64,000 bases of DNA from Clostridia bacterium (GCA_030625885.1 DAOUPZ010000004.1:52623-116622); one strand, 5' to 3'. Counted from the first letter of the stretch, positions 11,939-21,230 are shown. Numbers and translations are program-made. Notes: generated from the letters alone by a model not told the origin.

Positions 11939-12991
11939 TTAACTCTCAACCTTCTTCTCTTTTGCTTCTGTTTTGGAAAATGGCAAAAAACTCCTATGAA
12001 CACCAACGGTAATACTCCAGAAAATTAAAGTAACTAAAAGCATTTGAATAAAAAACAAATGACCTGTGTGTACTAAAAAGATGGCATTCATCCCCAACAA
12101 GGCGCTCATAAAATATAATAAGAGCACCGCCTGACGCTGTGTCAATCCAGCAGCAATTAATCGATGATGTAAATGTCCCTTATCTGCTTGAAAAATAGGC
12201 TGCCTATTTTTCAAGCGGCGCATAATCGCAAAAGCAGTGTCAGCAATAGGCAATCCTAACGCTAAAATAGATACAATAATGGCTATTACAGTAGCACTTT
12301 TTAACAAACCAAGTATAGAAATAGCACCCAGCATAAAACCTAAGAACATACTACCTGTATCTCCCATAAAAATTTTTGCAGGATTAAAATTATATTTGAG
12401 AAAGCCCAAAGCACTCCCTACTAAAATAATCGTCAGAAAGATAACAACCCCTTGCCGTTCAATCAACGCCACAATGAGCAGGGTAATGGAAGCAATAGAA
12501 GATACCCCTGCAGCCAAACCATCTAATCCGTCAATTAAATTTAGGGTATTGGTGGTAGCTACAACCCAAAAAACAGTTAAAGGCAATCCCCAAAAACCCA
12601 AATCATATATATGATGATTAATAGGATTGGTAATAAAATCAATTCTGATATCAAAAGCAATCAAAATTAAAGCTGCCAAAATCTGACCTGCTAATTTTAC
12701 TTTTGCCGGCAGTTCCTTAAAATCATCAATTATTCCCAAAATAGCAATAAACGTCCCACCTAATAAAATCCCCTGAATATTTTTAGATAAGGGTAAAAAA
12801 ACAAGCGCTGTGATTACAAAGGCTAAATATATTCCTATTCCACCTAACCGTGGAATGGGTTCATGATGAATCTTACGTCCATTAGGCATATCAACCGCAC
12901 CCCAGCGTATGGCACACCATCGTACTAAAGGTGTTGTCAGCAAAGCGATAGATACCGCCATTAAAAAAACCCACCCGTACTTTACATACAT
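11939..12991 (-). CDS. tagO: UDP-GlcNAc:undecaprenyl-phosphate GlcNAc-1-phosphate transferase (TagO/WecA)
   Basis: This membrane enzyme starts wall teichoic acid or polysaccharide synthesis by moving GlcNAc-1-phosphate to undecaprenyl phosphate. Family motifs are DMPNGRKIHHEPIPRLGG (residues 34-51), NLIDGLDGLAAG (about 150), FMGDTGSMFLGF (about 210) and DKGHLHHRL near 270. They hold the Asp residues and the His cluster of the MraY/WecA active site. Ten or so membrane helices fit the 350 residues. The start is ATG 12991 behind AGGAGTGAC. The neighbour wecB supplies ManNAc for the teichoic acid linkage unit. Confidence 0.93.
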   Translation of the reverse strand: MYVKYGWVFLMAVSIALLTTPLVRWCAIRWGAVDMPNGRKIHHEPIPRLGGIGIYLAFVITALVFLPLSKNIQGILLGGTFIAILGIIDDFKELPAKVKLAGQILAALILIAFDIRIDFITNPINHHIYDLGFWGLPLTVFWVVATTNTLNLIDGLDGLAAGVSSIASITLLIVALIERQGVVIFLTIILVGSALGFLKYNFNPAKIFMGDTGSMFLGFMLGAISILGLLKSATVIAIIVSILALGLPIADTAFAIMRRLKNRQPIFQADKGHLHHRLIAAGLTQRQAVLLLYFMSALLGMNAIFLVHTGHLFFIQMLLVTLIFWSITVGVHRSFLPFSKTEAKEKKVES

Positions 12992-13140
12992 CCTCTATTG
13001 TCACTCCTCTAAAAGCTTATTATTTTTTTAATAACACTGGTCTATAAAACTTTTAAGACAAGATACTATGGTTCATTTTAATGCACGTATGCAAAGTTGT
13101 CAACTTAAGAAATAATCAATAAATTATTTTCCGATCATCC

Positions 13141-13473
13141 CTAAGGGTTCTTTCTAGGAGAATACGAGGTAAGATATCCCTTTTTCAGTAATTTGTCCAT
13201 ATGTTCCCGGAGTGCTTGTTCCAGATCTACATCATATTCTTCCTCTAATACATACATCATGGTTACAGCAGTCTGAGCCACATCCATTAATTCCATGGTA
13301 ATCATTTTCAAGGCTTCTTTTTCGGATTTTTTTACTTTTTCCCCGTTTAAGCCGCGAAATTTACCCATAGCTTGAGCCAATTCTCCTGTTTCTTCCATTA
13401 GCTTTAATGCTGTTGACTCTAATGTGGGTGATAATTCATTTAATTTAGGCAATGCAATATTCTTTTTATTCAT
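13141..13473 (-). CDS. MazG-like nucleotide pyrophosphohydrolase family protein
   Basis: This is a small all-helical protein of 110 residues. EETGELAQ (about 27-34) and ELMDVAQT (about 61-68) give the ExxE...ExxD Mg2+-binding pattern of MazG/dUTPase-like NTP pyrophosphohydrolases. The start was set at ATG 13473, 6 bases after GGAGGAAAG; the upstream in-frame TTG lies inside that ribosome site. It is not clearly in an operon with tagO (149-base gap). Substrate unknown. Confidence 0.75.
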   Translation of the reverse strand: MNKKNIALPKLNELSPTLESTALKLMEETGELAQAMGKFRGLNGEKVKKSEKEALKMITMELMDVAQTAVTMMYVLEEEYDVDLEQALREHMDKLLKKGYLTSYSPRKNP

Positions 13474-13663
13474 CCTTTCCTCCAATTATAAATATTTTCC
13501 CAGCATAAATCGAACGGTTAACTATACGTCAGATAATAATTGTCTTTCGACTTAAAAGCCTTGTCTTTTATTGAGTTAAATATTCATTAGTTTTTATTCG
13601 ATGTTTATATGTTTTATTCCTGTTAATTAAGTAAAACAAACAAGAAAAGATTGACATAAAAAA

Positions 13664-13694
13664 ACAACATGATTAATAACATTAATCATGTTGT
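13664..13694 (-). terminator. Terminator of the orphan c-subunit gene
   Basis: A 14-bp perfect stem (13664-13677 with 13681-13694) is followed by TTTTTTT on the minus strand. It lies 38 bases after the stop codon. Confidence 0.9.
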
Positions 13695-13731
13695 ATAAAT
13701 TAACAAGCTTATATGTTTATATACTAACAAA

Positions 13732-14076
13732 TTACATTAATTTTCCTAATAACGGTAATGCAATAACAAAAATTAGGATCAAAGCAATAAGTAATCCATA
13801 AATACCTGTGGTTTGTGCAGCTGCACTACCAAGAAAGAACGGTGCTATAATGGGATTTCTACCTTTAGGCATACATTTAGGCCGAACACGCTTTGCAGAA
13901 ACCTCAACCGCTTTTCCTGCAGCATATCCCGCACCAATAGCAGGTCCAATACCACAAATCATAGCAATACCAGCACTCAAGATTGCCGAAACAACAACAA
14001 TAACAACACCCATTTCTATACCTAATCCCATTGTTTTTTCAATTAGTCCCTCTACAAACACTTGTAAAACTTCCAC
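13732..14076 (-). CDS. Orphan F0 c-subunit paralogue lacking the ion-binding carboxylate
   Basis: This is a 114-residue two-helix proteolipid clearly homologous to the atpE product 5 kb away. Helix 1 has [17 protein letters not shown] and helix 2 has [19 protein letters not shown]. The essential Glu is Gln here (Q88 in AAAQTTGIY, codon CAA), and the second carboxylate position of AtpE (E30) is Ala (A49), so this protein cannot bind and move ions as a normal c subunit. The RQPE loop is replaced by a longer, strongly basic loop (residues 60-76), and there is an N-terminal extension of about 20 residues. The start is GTG 14076 behind AAAGGA. It has its own promoter and terminator. Possible roles are a structural ring member, a regulator or a degenerate paralogue; function unknown. 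Confidence 0.85.
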   Translation of the reverse strand: MEVLQVFVEGLIEKTMGLGIEMGVVIVVVSAILSAGIAMICGIGPAIGAGYAAGKAVEVSAKRVRPKCMPKGRNPIIAPFFLGSAAAQTTGIYGLLIALILIFVIALPLLGKLM

Positions 14077-14128
14077 TAATTTTCACATCCTTTAATAATA
14101 GTTTTTAAGATACCACAAATACAACCCT

Positions 14129-14157
14129 AGTATATCACTCTTTTATTAAGTATTCAA
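14129..14157 (-). promoter_or_regulatory. Promoter of the orphan c-subunit gene
   Basis: On the minus strand TTGAAT, a 17-base spacer and TATACT with an upstream TG (extended -10) lie 52 bases before the GTG start. Confidence 0.7.
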
Positions 14158-14243
14158 GGGATAAAACCCACAATTATGGTAATATTATGCTACAAAAACC
14201 AGTTCTTTATACTCTACTAATTCAAAAGTTCAGCAATAGACTA

Positions 14244-14720
14244 CTATATTTCCCCTCCAAAACGCTCTAATTTAACCTGAGCTTCCTCAAGCACCTCCAG
14301 GGCTAACCGATCTGGATATTCTCCTTCATATACAACCCGCACAATACCCGCATTCACAATCATTTTGGCACACAAATTACAGGGTTGATTGGTGACATAA
14401 ATCGTCGCACCCGCAATGGAAACACCATGAACCGCCGCCTGTATAATGGCATTTTGTTCCGCATGAAGCGCGCGGCAGAGCTCATGCCGCTCCCCGGAGG
14501 GAATCCCCATCTCATCTCTTAAACACCCTCTATCGCTGCAATGAACAATATTGGCAGGTGCGCCATTATAGCCTGTGGTAAGCATGCGCTTATCTTTAAC
14601 AATAACCGCACCAATATTTCGACGCAGACAAGTTGAACGCTTCGCCACCACATGAGCCACCTCCATGAAATAATCGTCCCAGGAAGGCCGTTCTATCTTT
14701 TTCTCATCCATCTCCATCAT
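14244..14720 (-). CDS. comEB: dCMP deaminase family protein (ComEB-like)
   Basis: This is a zinc-dependent cytidine/deoxycytidylate deaminase fold protein, probably converting dCMP to dUMP for thymidylate synthesis. LHAEQNAI supplies the zinc His and catalytic Glu, and QPCNLCAK supplies the two zinc Cys. RPSWDDYFM near the start is the family N-terminus. The ORF can be extended upstream into upp, but the first ATG after the upp stop is 14720, giving 158 residues, which is the usual length. It follows upp by 7 bases, consistent with a pyrimidine salvage pair. Confidence 0.88.
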   Translation of the reverse strand: MMEMDEKKIERPSWDDYFMEVAHVVAKRSTCLRRNIGAVIVKDKRMLTTGYNGAPANIVHCSDRGCLRDEMGIPSGERHELCRALHAEQNAIIQAAVHGVSIAGATIYVTNQPCNLCAKMIVNAGIVRVVYEGEYPDRLALEVLEEAQVKLERFGGEI

Positions 14721-14727
14721 CCCATCA

Positions 14728-15360
14728 CTACTTAGTTCCAAACAAACGATCCCCGGCATCTCCTAAACCCGGCACAATATAGGCATGGTCGTTGAGTTTC
14801 TCATCCACCGCAGCCACATAAATATCCACATCATCATGCGCATCTTGAACCACTTTAATACCTTCCGGCGCCGCAATTAAACACATAAGCTTTATACTCT
14901 TTGCCCCGCGTTTTTTGATAAAATCAATACATGCACACGCTGAGCCGCCAGTTGCCAGCATAGGATCAACAACAATCAAATCCCTTTCTTCAATATCTGC
15001 TGGTAATTTACAATAATACTCAACGGGTTTTAAGGTTTCAGGATCCCGATACATACCAATGTGACCGACACGTGCTGCCGGAATCATTTTTAATACCCCA
15101 TCCACCATGCCCAGTCCCGCACGCAAAATGGGTACAATCCCCAATTTTTTACCCGCAAGCACTTTAGCTTGTGTTTTACAAACTGGTGTTTCAATTTCAA
15201 TATCTGTCAACGGCAAATCCCTTGTTACCTCATAAGCCATCAACATAGCAATTTCTTCCACCATTTCTCTAAACTCTTTAGAACCGGTCTCCTTGTTACG
15301 AATAAAAGAAAGTTTATGTTGAATTAAAGCATGATCAAATACATGTACATGACTCATCAT
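14728..15360 (-). CDS. upp: Uracil phosphoribosyltransferase
   Basis: This enzyme converts uracil and PRPP to UMP in the cytoplasm. [11 protein letters not shown] (about 131-141) is the PRPP-binding loop, [13 protein letters not shown] lies near residue 80, and the C-terminal [12 protein letters not shown] segment binds uracil. The 210 residues are full length. The start at ATG 15360 is preceded by AGGAGG. It is paired with comEB downstream, and glyA lies 250 bases upstream. Confidence 0.96.
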   Translation of the reverse strand: MMSHVHVFDHALIQHKLSFIRNKETGSKEFREMVEEIAMLMAYEVTRDLPLTDIEIETPVCKTQAKVLAGKKLGIVPILRAGLGMVDGVLKMIPAARVGHIGMYRDPETLKPVEYYCKLPADIEERDLIVVDPMLATGGSACACIDFIKKRGAKSIKLMCLIAAPEGIKVVQDAHDDVDIYVAAVDEKLNDHAYIVPGLGDAGDRLFGTK

Positions 15361-15611
15361 GATTCCTCCTAAATTAATCTATTAAATTTTGTATATACTC
15401 AGCGCAGGCAGCACGCTCCCTTCGGTCGCTGTAGCGTGTAGGTTTTAGTTTGATACTTTTATGCTTATTTCAGCAAAGTTTTTTACTAACCTTCAATCCA
15501 TAACCAAACTCTACTGTAAATCCTCAATCTTTCTAATCATCCCCTACCTCCTACCTGCTTCTTTAGTCTTTCCCTTTAAGCTGATCGCTAATAACTGATA
15601 GCTAAAATATT
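15361..15611. repeat. Repeat-bearing spacer between glyA and upp
   Basis: The spacer contains the hairpin-type repeat GCTCCCTTCGGTCGC (15415-15429) with flanking CACG/CGTG. It also contains CTACCTCCTACCTGC and AAGCTGATCGCTAATAACTG, words that recur near 50,290 and in other spacers. No gene is seen. Confidence 0.55.
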
Positions 15612-16859
15612 TTAATACGCCAGTCCTTCATATAGCGGAAATCTTTCACATAATGCTTTGACTTCCTCTTGAATTTCTGCTTTAATCCCTTCATCGTCGA
15701 TATTCTCAAGCAGGCGAGTCATCATCTTTGTAATCTGCTGCATTTCTTTTTCTTTCATCCCTCTCGTTGAAACCGCAGCTGTCCCTATACGAATACCACT
15801 GGTAACAAAAGGACTTTCTGTTTCAAAAGGAACCGTATTCTTGTTGACCGTAATTCCTACTTCATCCAATGCTTTTTCTGCCAATTTGCCGGTTACACCT
15901 TTACTGCGTAAATCAACCAGGAAAAGATGGTTATCTGTCCCGCCTGAAACCAGGTTAAATCCTTGTTCTAAAAAGGCATCTGCCATTGCTTTAGCATTTT
16001 TAAGAACTTGTGCCTGATAATCTTTAAATTCCATCTGCATGGCTTCTTTAAAGCATACTGCTTTAGCGGCAACCATATTTTCCAAAGGCCCGCCCTGCAT
16101 GCCCGGAAAAATTGTTTTGTCAATCGCTTTGGCAAATTCAGCTTTACAGAGTATCATCCCACTGCGAGGTCCCCGTAACGTTTTATGGGTTGTACTTGTC
16201 ACAAAATGCGCATAAGGAACGGGACTTTCGTGCAAACCGGCTGCTACCAGCCCAGCAATATGAGCCATATCAACCATCAGGTAAGCGCCCACTTCATCCG
16301 CTATTTCCCGGAATCGTCTAAAATCAATCGCCCGTGGGTAAGCACTGGCTCCAGCAACAATCAATTTAGGCTTACATTGCTTTGCAATTTCTAATACATT
16401 ATTATAATCAATTCGATGAGTTTCTTTATCTACTCCATACGATACCACATGATAAAGCTTTCCTGAAAAATTAACGGGACTTCCGTGTGTTAAATGACCC
16501 CCATGAGATAAATCCATTCCTAAAATCGTATCCCCCGGATTTAACACAGAAAAATAAACCGCCATATTCGCTTGTGATCCAGAATGTGGCTGTACGTTTG
16601 CATGTTCGGCATCAAAAAGCTGCTTTGCCCTTTCGCGTGCTAAATCTTCAACCTGATCAACAAACTCACATCCGCCATAGTAACGTTTGCCAGGATACCC
16701 TTCAGCATACTTATTGGTCAAAACAGATCCAATGGCTTCCATAACAGCAGAGCTTGTAAAGTTTTCAGATGCAATCAATTCAATTTTTTCCCGCTGCCTT
16801 CCCAGTTCCCTATTCATCATTTCTGCAATTTCTGAATCAGATGTTCTCAAATAATTCAA
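15612..16859 (-). CDS. glyA: Serine hydroxymethyltransferase
   Basis: This PLP enzyme converts serine and tetrahydrofolate to glycine and methylene-tetrahydrofolate. [13 protein letters not shown] (about 222-234) contains the PLP lysine, [11 protein letters not shown] lies near 53-63, and [13 protein letters not shown] near 196. It has 415 residues. The start is TTG 16859, 8 bases after AGGAGATT; no ATG is available in a suitable place. rpiB lies 59 bases upstream. Confidence 0.97.
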   Translation of the reverse strand: MNYLRTSDSEIAEMMNRELGRQREKIELIASENFTSSAVMEAIGSVLTNKYAEGYPGKRYYGGCEFVDQVEDLARERAKQLFDAEHANVQPHSGSQANMAVYFSVLNPGDTILGMDLSHGGHLTHGSPVNFSGKLYHVVSYGVDKETHRIDYNNVLEIAKQCKPKLIVAGASAYPRAIDFRRFREIADEVGAYLMVDMAHIAGLVAAGLHESPVPYAHFVTSTTHKTLRGPRSGMILCKAEFAKAIDKTIFPGMQGGPLENMVAAKAVCFKEAMQMEFKDYQAQVLKNAKAMADAFLEQGFNLVSGGTDNHLFLVDLRSKGVTGKLAEKALDEVGITVNKNTVPFETESPFVTSGIRIGTAAVSTRGMKEKEMQQITKMMTRLLENIDDEGIKAEIQEEVKALCERFPLYEGLAY

Positions 16860-16918
16860 ACTAATCTCCTCCTATACTTATATAATCCTCCAATCCTGCC
16901 AAAGACAGAATTTTGAAT

Positions 16919-17377
16919 TTAAGAATTACTCTTGTTATATTTATTTTCAAGTAACGAAATCTTGTCTACCCGTCGTTGATGTCTTCCCCCTGAGAAATCA
17001 GCCCCTAACCAGGTACGAACAATCTCTTTCGCCAATTCTGAACCAATAATACGTCCTCCCATTGTCAAAACATTGGCATTATTATGTTCTCGGGTCGCAC
17101 GTGCAGAAAACACATCATGGCAAAGTGCGGCACGAATGCCAGGAATTTTATTAGCTGCAATGCCAATGCCGATGCCTGTCCCACAAATCAAAATACCTCG
17201 TTCAAATTCTCCTTTAACAATCGTACCGGCAACAAGCTCCGCAATATCAGGATAATCTACCGAATCCGTACTAAATGTCCCAAAGTCCTTAAACTCTATC
17301 TTCATTTCCTCTAATAAACTTTTAATTTCTTCTTTTAATTCATAACCACCGTGATCACTACCCAAAGCTATTCTCAT
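16919..17377 (-). CDS. rpiB: Ribose-5-phosphate isomerase B
   Basis: This enzyme interconverts ribose-5-phosphate and ribulose-5-phosphate. GSDHGGYELKE (7-17) and CGTGIGIGIAANK, with the catalytic Cys near residue 66, are diagnostic of the RpiB/LacAB family. The 152 residues are typical. The nearby glyA and upp make this a one-carbon/nucleotide precursor group. Confidence 0.95.
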   Translation of the reverse strand: MRIALGSDHGGYELKEEIKSLLEEMKIEFKDFGTFSTDSVDYPDIAELVAGTIVKGEFERGILICGTGIGIGIAANKIPGIRAALCHDVFSARATREHNNANVLTMGGRIIGSELAKEIVRTWLGADFSGGRHQRRVDKISLLENKYNKSNS

Positions 17378-17464
17378 TTTTTGCCTCCATTTTTATTGGA
17401 TTTGAAAAACTAAATATAAAAAATAATACCATATAACCCCAACAATTGACAATGTTATTTTTCT

Positions 17465-17502
17465 AAAAACCAATAAATACCGGCCGGTATTTATTGGTTT
17501 TT
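17465..17502 (-). terminator. 38-bp perfect palindromic terminator
   Basis: This is a perfect palindrome centred on CCGGCCGG with flanking A and T runs. The phosphatase stop codon (17491-17493) lies inside it. Confidence 0.85.
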
Positions 17503-18198
17503 TTCTTTTTCCAGCTTTTTTATTACCTTTTCTAATACCTCTTTTAATTCAGAAAGGCATTGCCGATATATCTCGGAAGGCTGCCCAAAAGGATCCATGA
17601 CATCCATGTTTTGTGAATCTCCAATCAATCGCTCCAATTCTTTTCTTTCTGGATACGTTTCACTCTCCAGCCGCTCTTCATAATGGTTTAAATCACGCTG
17701 AATCTGTTGAAGTTCTTCTCGCAGACGATCATATTTTTTTCGAAGCGCATCAATCTCATCATGATAAATTGCAAAAAATTCACCCTGTTTTTCGGAAATC
17801 GCTCTTGTTAAAATATCTATTTCTTCCTTTTTTTCAGAAAAATAACTGGCTTTTTCAGCATATTCTTTCAAAACAAATACTTTATCCGCTGTCATAGGAA
17901 ATTTTTGAACAATATACTGTTTATGCTGCTGAGTCATTGTTAAAATCAGTTCACATTCTTTAAGAAGTTCTAGGGTCAATACACGTGCCTTATGATTCGA
18001 GAGATTAATCCCTTCCTCCAGCATAACATTAACTGCCTGACATGAAGCTTCAGAACCTGAAAAAGCTGAAATACCCGCAGAAATCACTTCTACCTCTTTT
18101 CCCTTTTCTTGCCACTTTTCCACAAGCATTTTTTTAAACAATCCTTCAGCCATCGGACTTCGACATGTATTTCCTGTGCAAACAAAAAGGATTTTCAT
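17491..18198 (-). CDS. Low-molecular-weight protein tyrosine/arginine phosphatase with coiled-coil insertion
   Basis: This is a phosphatase of the Wzb/YwlE class. The P-loop is CTGNTCRS at residues 7-14, where the Thr after Cys resembles arginine phosphatase YwlE, and the catalytic acid is D202 in MDPFGQP. The normal family length is about 150; this one is 235. The extra ~80 residues (about 115-197) lie between the VLKEYA strand and the DPFG loop and are rich in Glu, Lys, Leu and Gln with heptad spacing, so a coiled coil is likely. It sits next to sua5, the common neighbour of ywlE in Bacillota. The start at ATG 18198 follows GGAAGGGG. Confidence 0.88.
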   Translation of the reverse strand: MKILFVCTGNTCRSPMAEGLFKKMLVEKWQEKGKEVEVISAGISAFSGSEASCQAVNVMLEEGINLSNHKARVLTLELLKECELILTMTQQHKQYIVQKFPMTADKVFVLKEYAEKASYFSEKKEEIDILTRAISEKQGEFFAIYHDEIDALRKKYDRLREELQQIQRDLNHYEERLESETYPERKELERLIGDSQNMDVMDPFGQPSEIYRQCLSELKEVLEKVIKKLEKEKNQ

Positions 18199-18227
18199 CC
18201 TTGTCCCCTTCCTTTCTAAACCCAGTC

Positions 18228-19259
18228 TTATAGCTTCTTCCCACCTGCTGCCTTAATCAAACGATTCATAATTGCTATCCCCCAACCTTCTTCGGGAACA
18301 GCTTGTGCTAAAATAATATCTACACTTGTTTCGTCGAATTCTCTTAACATTTTAAATAAATTAGCTGCAACACTCGCCAAATGATATTTTGAGCCGATTA
18401 CTTTTATGACATCCCCGTTTAATCTATGCGCATCTTCATGGGTCACAAGCACGCCTACTTTTTGCCCCTTGTCATGAAAATCATCAACTAACGCATTAAG
18501 CTTACTCCGGAATGCTTCTCCTGTTTCATCCATAATAAAAACAGGTGCTTGAGGCGCATAATGTGTATACTTCATCCCCGGCGCTTTTGGCTTTTGCTGT
18601 GACGAAGGTTCATCAACAGCTACATCATTTAAAATATCTAATAAATCTTCACGACTGATTGCACCGGGACGTAAAATTGTCGGAACATCAACTGTCAAAT
18701 CCAAAACGGTAGATTCAAGACCCAGTCCCGTTGGTCCTCCGTCTAGTACATAATCAATACGACCTTCAAGGTCCTGAAGGACATGTTGAGCTGTTGTAGG
18801 GCTAGGACGTCCAGAGCGGTTAGCACTGGGAGCAGCAAGAGGCACCCCAGAAGCCTCAATCAAAGCCAGGGCCACAGGATGATCCGGCATCCGAATGGCA
18901 ACAGTAGATAACCCGCCGCTAACGGTTTCTGGCACAAGTTCACTCCGTTTAAAAATAAGCGTTAACGGTCCAGGCCAAAAGCGTTCTGCTAATTGAAGCG
19001 CTTTTTCGGGAAGCATCTTTACCAAAGGATTAACATCCTCTAAATGAGCAATGTGTAAAATAAGCGGATTATCAGAAGGCCTGCCTTTTGCCATAAAAAT
19101 TTTCTGCACGGACGATTCATCTAGTCCATTTGCCCCCAAACCATACACAGTTTCCGTCGGAAAAGCAACCAGTCCCCCATCTCGGATCATCTGTCCTGCT
19201 TGAACAATTCTATTCATTTCTTTGTTAACATGATTAATTTTATAATAAGTTGTATGCAT
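18228..19259 (-). CDS. tsaC: L-threonylcarbamoyladenylate synthase (Sua5/YwlC type)
   Basis: This enzyme makes threonylcarbamoyl-AMP from threonine, bicarbonate and ATP, the first step of tRNA t6A37 modification. The YrdC-like domain is residues 15-205 (FPTETVYGLGANG, KGRPSDNPLILH, APSANRSGRPSPT). A C-terminal Sua5 domain follows from about 235, linked by PGMKYTHYAP, and the total is 343 residues. The start is ATG 19259 behind GAGGTAGAG. Confidence 0.94.
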   Translation of the reverse strand: MHTTYYKINHVNKEMNRIVQAGQMIRDGGLVAFPTETVYGLGANGLDESSVQKIFMAKGRPSDNPLILHIAHLEDVNPLVKMLPEKALQLAERFWPGPLTLIFKRSELVPETVSGGLSTVAIRMPDHPVALALIEASGVPLAAPSANRSGRPSPTTAQHVLQDLEGRIDYVLDGGPTGLGLESTVLDLTVDVPTILRPGAISREDLLDILNDVAVDEPSSQQKPKAPGMKYTHYAPQAPVFIMDETGEAFRSKLNALVDDFHDKGQKVGVLVTHEDAHRLNGDVIKVIGSKYHLASVAANLFKMLREFDETSVDIILAQAVPEEGWGIAIMNRLIKAAGGKKL

Positions 19260-19530
19260 CTGCCTCTACCTCGCACTCCATTTACAATCATACTAACACC
19301 CTTTAGCTGCTTACAGCCTAAATCCTGTAATCTTAAAAGAGAAAGTTGGTTAGTTGGAAAGTTGGTTAGTTGGAAAGTTCATCCATCTATTTTTTACTAT
19401 AAAGTTTATGTCATATATTTATTGTATTTCATATATCTTTTATTCTTTAGCCTTTAGATATTAATCTTTTGTCTTTTCCTACCTGCTACCTGCTAAACCC
19501 TACCTGCTTCTTTTTATCTTTCTACTACTC
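19260..19530. repeat. Repeat-bearing spacer
   Basis: This spacer carries a near-perfect tandem unit GTTGGTTAGTTGGAAA (19344-19379) and CTACCTGCTACCTGC (about 19479-19493). The reverse complement of the first word recurs near 25,635 and 50,445. No gene or clear terminator is seen. Confidence 0.55.
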
Positions 19531-20283
19531 TCAAATCTTAAACACAGAAGACAATATAATACCTACAATAACACCAATAACAATCCCAAAAGTAGCCGTA
19601 TGCCCTTTCTTTAATTCATGAGCTTCTGGAATCAATTGATCACATGTGATAAACAACATAGCGCCTCCTGCAAACCCTAAAGAAAGAGAAAGATAGATTG
19701 GAGAAATTGCGCCTATATACGCCCCCACAAATGTACCAATTCCCATAGGAACGCCTACTAAAACACAATACAATACAACGGTCCATTTATTTGTAATACC
19801 CATCATTAGCGGTGCCGCCATAGCAATCCCTTCAGGCAAATTTTGCAATGCCATAATGCTTGCAATTCCAAACCCTAGCTTCGCTTTAGAAGCATAACCC
19901 GCACCAATTGCTAACCCTTCGGGAATATTATGTAATGCAATGCCCAACCCGATTAATATACCCATACGAATAAAATGCGCATTGGCGCCTTTCGAATCAT
20001 ATGAAAAGAAATGAAAGTGAGGAATGATGAGATCTAATCCAGCAATAAGAAAAGTTCCTAAGATAAGACCCATAATACCATACACCAAACCGCCTACTGC
20101 AAAAGCCTCTGGAATTAAATCAAAACATACAATTGAAATCATAATGCCCCCTGCAAAACCTAAAATAAAACTAAGCAGGGATTTTCCCGGGCGCCGCATA
20201 AGAACAGCAATGATACCGCCTACGCCCGTCCCTAATACGCCGGCAAATAAACCCGTTATTGTTGCCAACCCTATTTCATCCAT
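19531..20283 (-). CDS. ZIP family metal transporter
   Basis: This is a membrane importer of zinc or another divalent metal (ZupT/GufA branch). The metal-site helices contain HNIPEGLAIG and QNLPEGIAMA, the paired His/Asn-x-x-Pro-Glu-Gly motifs, with about eight membrane segments in 250 residues. The frame stays open upstream to 20346, but GGAGGAG lies 5 bases before ATG 20283, and the upstream part is a dispersed repeat, so 20283 is the start. Confidence 0.88.
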   Translation of the reverse strand: MDEIGLATITGLFAGVLGTGVGGIIAVLMRRPGKSLLSFILGFAGGIMISIVCFDLIPEAFAVGGLVYGIMGLILGTFLIAGLDLIIPHFHFFSYDSKGANAHFIRMGILIGLGIALHNIPEGLAIGAGYASKAKLGFGIASIMALQNLPEGIAMAAPLMMGITNKWTVVLYCVLVGVPMGIGTFVGAYIGAISPIYLSLSLGFAGGAMLFITCDQLIPEAHELKKGHTATFGIVIGVIVGIILSSVFKI

Positions 20284-20304
20284 CTTGGCTCCTCCATTTT
20301 TAGA

Positions 20305-20339
20305 AAAACAAGACAGAGGGAACCGTCCCTCAGTCTCAT
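20305..20339 (-). repeat. Short REP-like repeat, copy 1
   Basis: On the minus strand this matches 37889-37922, with the shared core GAGACTG...GACGGTTCC followed by TCTGT and TTGTTTT. It lies directly before the ZIP gene ribosome site. Confidence 0.6.
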
Positions 20340-20352
20340 TTTTCATTATAGA

Positions 20353-21228
20353 TTATTCCCCTAAGAATGCGATAACCATACGATCCAATCCAGAATAATC
20401 TTTGATAATAGAAACATCTGTATAAACCCTGCTTTGGATCATTAATTCTTTGACGACTTGACCTTGATTATAACCAATTTCTAATGCCAGCATTCCTCCG
20501 GATATCAAAAAAGCAGGTGCCTCTTTAATAATGGCATGATAAAATTGAAAACCATCTTCCCCTCCACTTAAGGCCGTGAAGGGTTCCTTCCTGACTTCAG
20601 GGGATAGAACCGCTATTTCTTTTTCAGGGATATAGGGTGGATTAGATACAATCGTATGCACCTTTCCACCTAAATCATATTCTAACAAAGGCTGAAATAA
20701 GTTGCCCTTTAAAAAGCAAATTTGTTTATCTACACCATGATTTAAACCATTTTGTCGCGCCACTTGAAGCGCATCTGGAGAAATATCAACGGCGTAAACA
20801 AACGCTTTAGAAATAATCTTTGCAATGCTTACAGCAATTGCGCCGCTGCCTGTACCCAAATCTACAATAATGGGCTGACGATATCCTTTAATATATCCTG
20901 TAACCCTTTCTACAAGTTGTTCCGTTTCAGGGCGGGGAATTAAAACATGCTCATTGACCTGAAATTCAAGAGACATAAATTCTTGAATACCTGTTAAATA
21001 TTGCAAAGGGATCCGTTCACTTCTTTTATGAATCAGATGTATATATCGATCTATTTGTTCCTTCGCGGCTATGTTTGACAGATTTGAAAAAAGGGATGAG
21101 CGGCTCATCCCCAATACATAACGCAATAGTACTTCAGCATCCAATGCAGAATTGGTAATGCCCTGTTTTTCAAGATAACATTTCCCCTGTTTTAGTAATT
21201 CTCCCATTGAGGCTGAACGTATTTGCAC
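20353..21228 (-). CDS. prmC: Release factor glutamine methyltransferase
   Basis: This enzyme methylates the GGQ glutamine of peptide release factors using SAM. DLGTGSGAIAVSIA (about 123-136) binds SAM and SNPPYIPE near 190 is the NPPY catalytic motif; IPRPETEQLV is also conserved. It has 291 residues. The start is GTG 21228, 3 bases from the prfA stop, so it is cotranscribed with its substrate gene. Confidence 0.95.
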   Translation of the reverse strand: MQIRSASMGELLKQGKCYLEKQGITNSALDAEVLLRYVLGMSRSSLFSNLSNIAAKEQIDRYIHLIHKRSERIPLQYLTGIQEFMSLEFQVNEHVLIPRPETEQLVERVTGYIKGYRQPIIVDLGTGSGAIAVSIAKIISKAFVYAVDISPDALQVARQNGLNHGVDKQICFLKGNLFQPLLEYDLGGKVHTIVSNPPYIPEKEIAVLSPEVRKEPFTALSGGEDGFQFYHAIIKEAPAFLISGGMLALEIGYNQGQVVKELMIQSRVYTDVSIIKDYSGLDRMVIAFLGE

Positions 21229-21230
21229 GC

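Noticed and set aside
11785..12006. A 73-residue minus-strand frame overlapping the tagO end
   Set aside because: It runs through the tagO terminator and an AT-rich spacer and overlaps the real gene in another frame.
19260..19530. CRISPR array from repeated GTTGGTTAGTTGGAAA units
   Set aside because: The units are directly tandem with no spacers and no cas genes are present.
20284..20346. N-terminal extension of the ZIP transporter
   Set aside because: The extension is the translation of a REP-like repeat and the ribosome site of ATG 20283.
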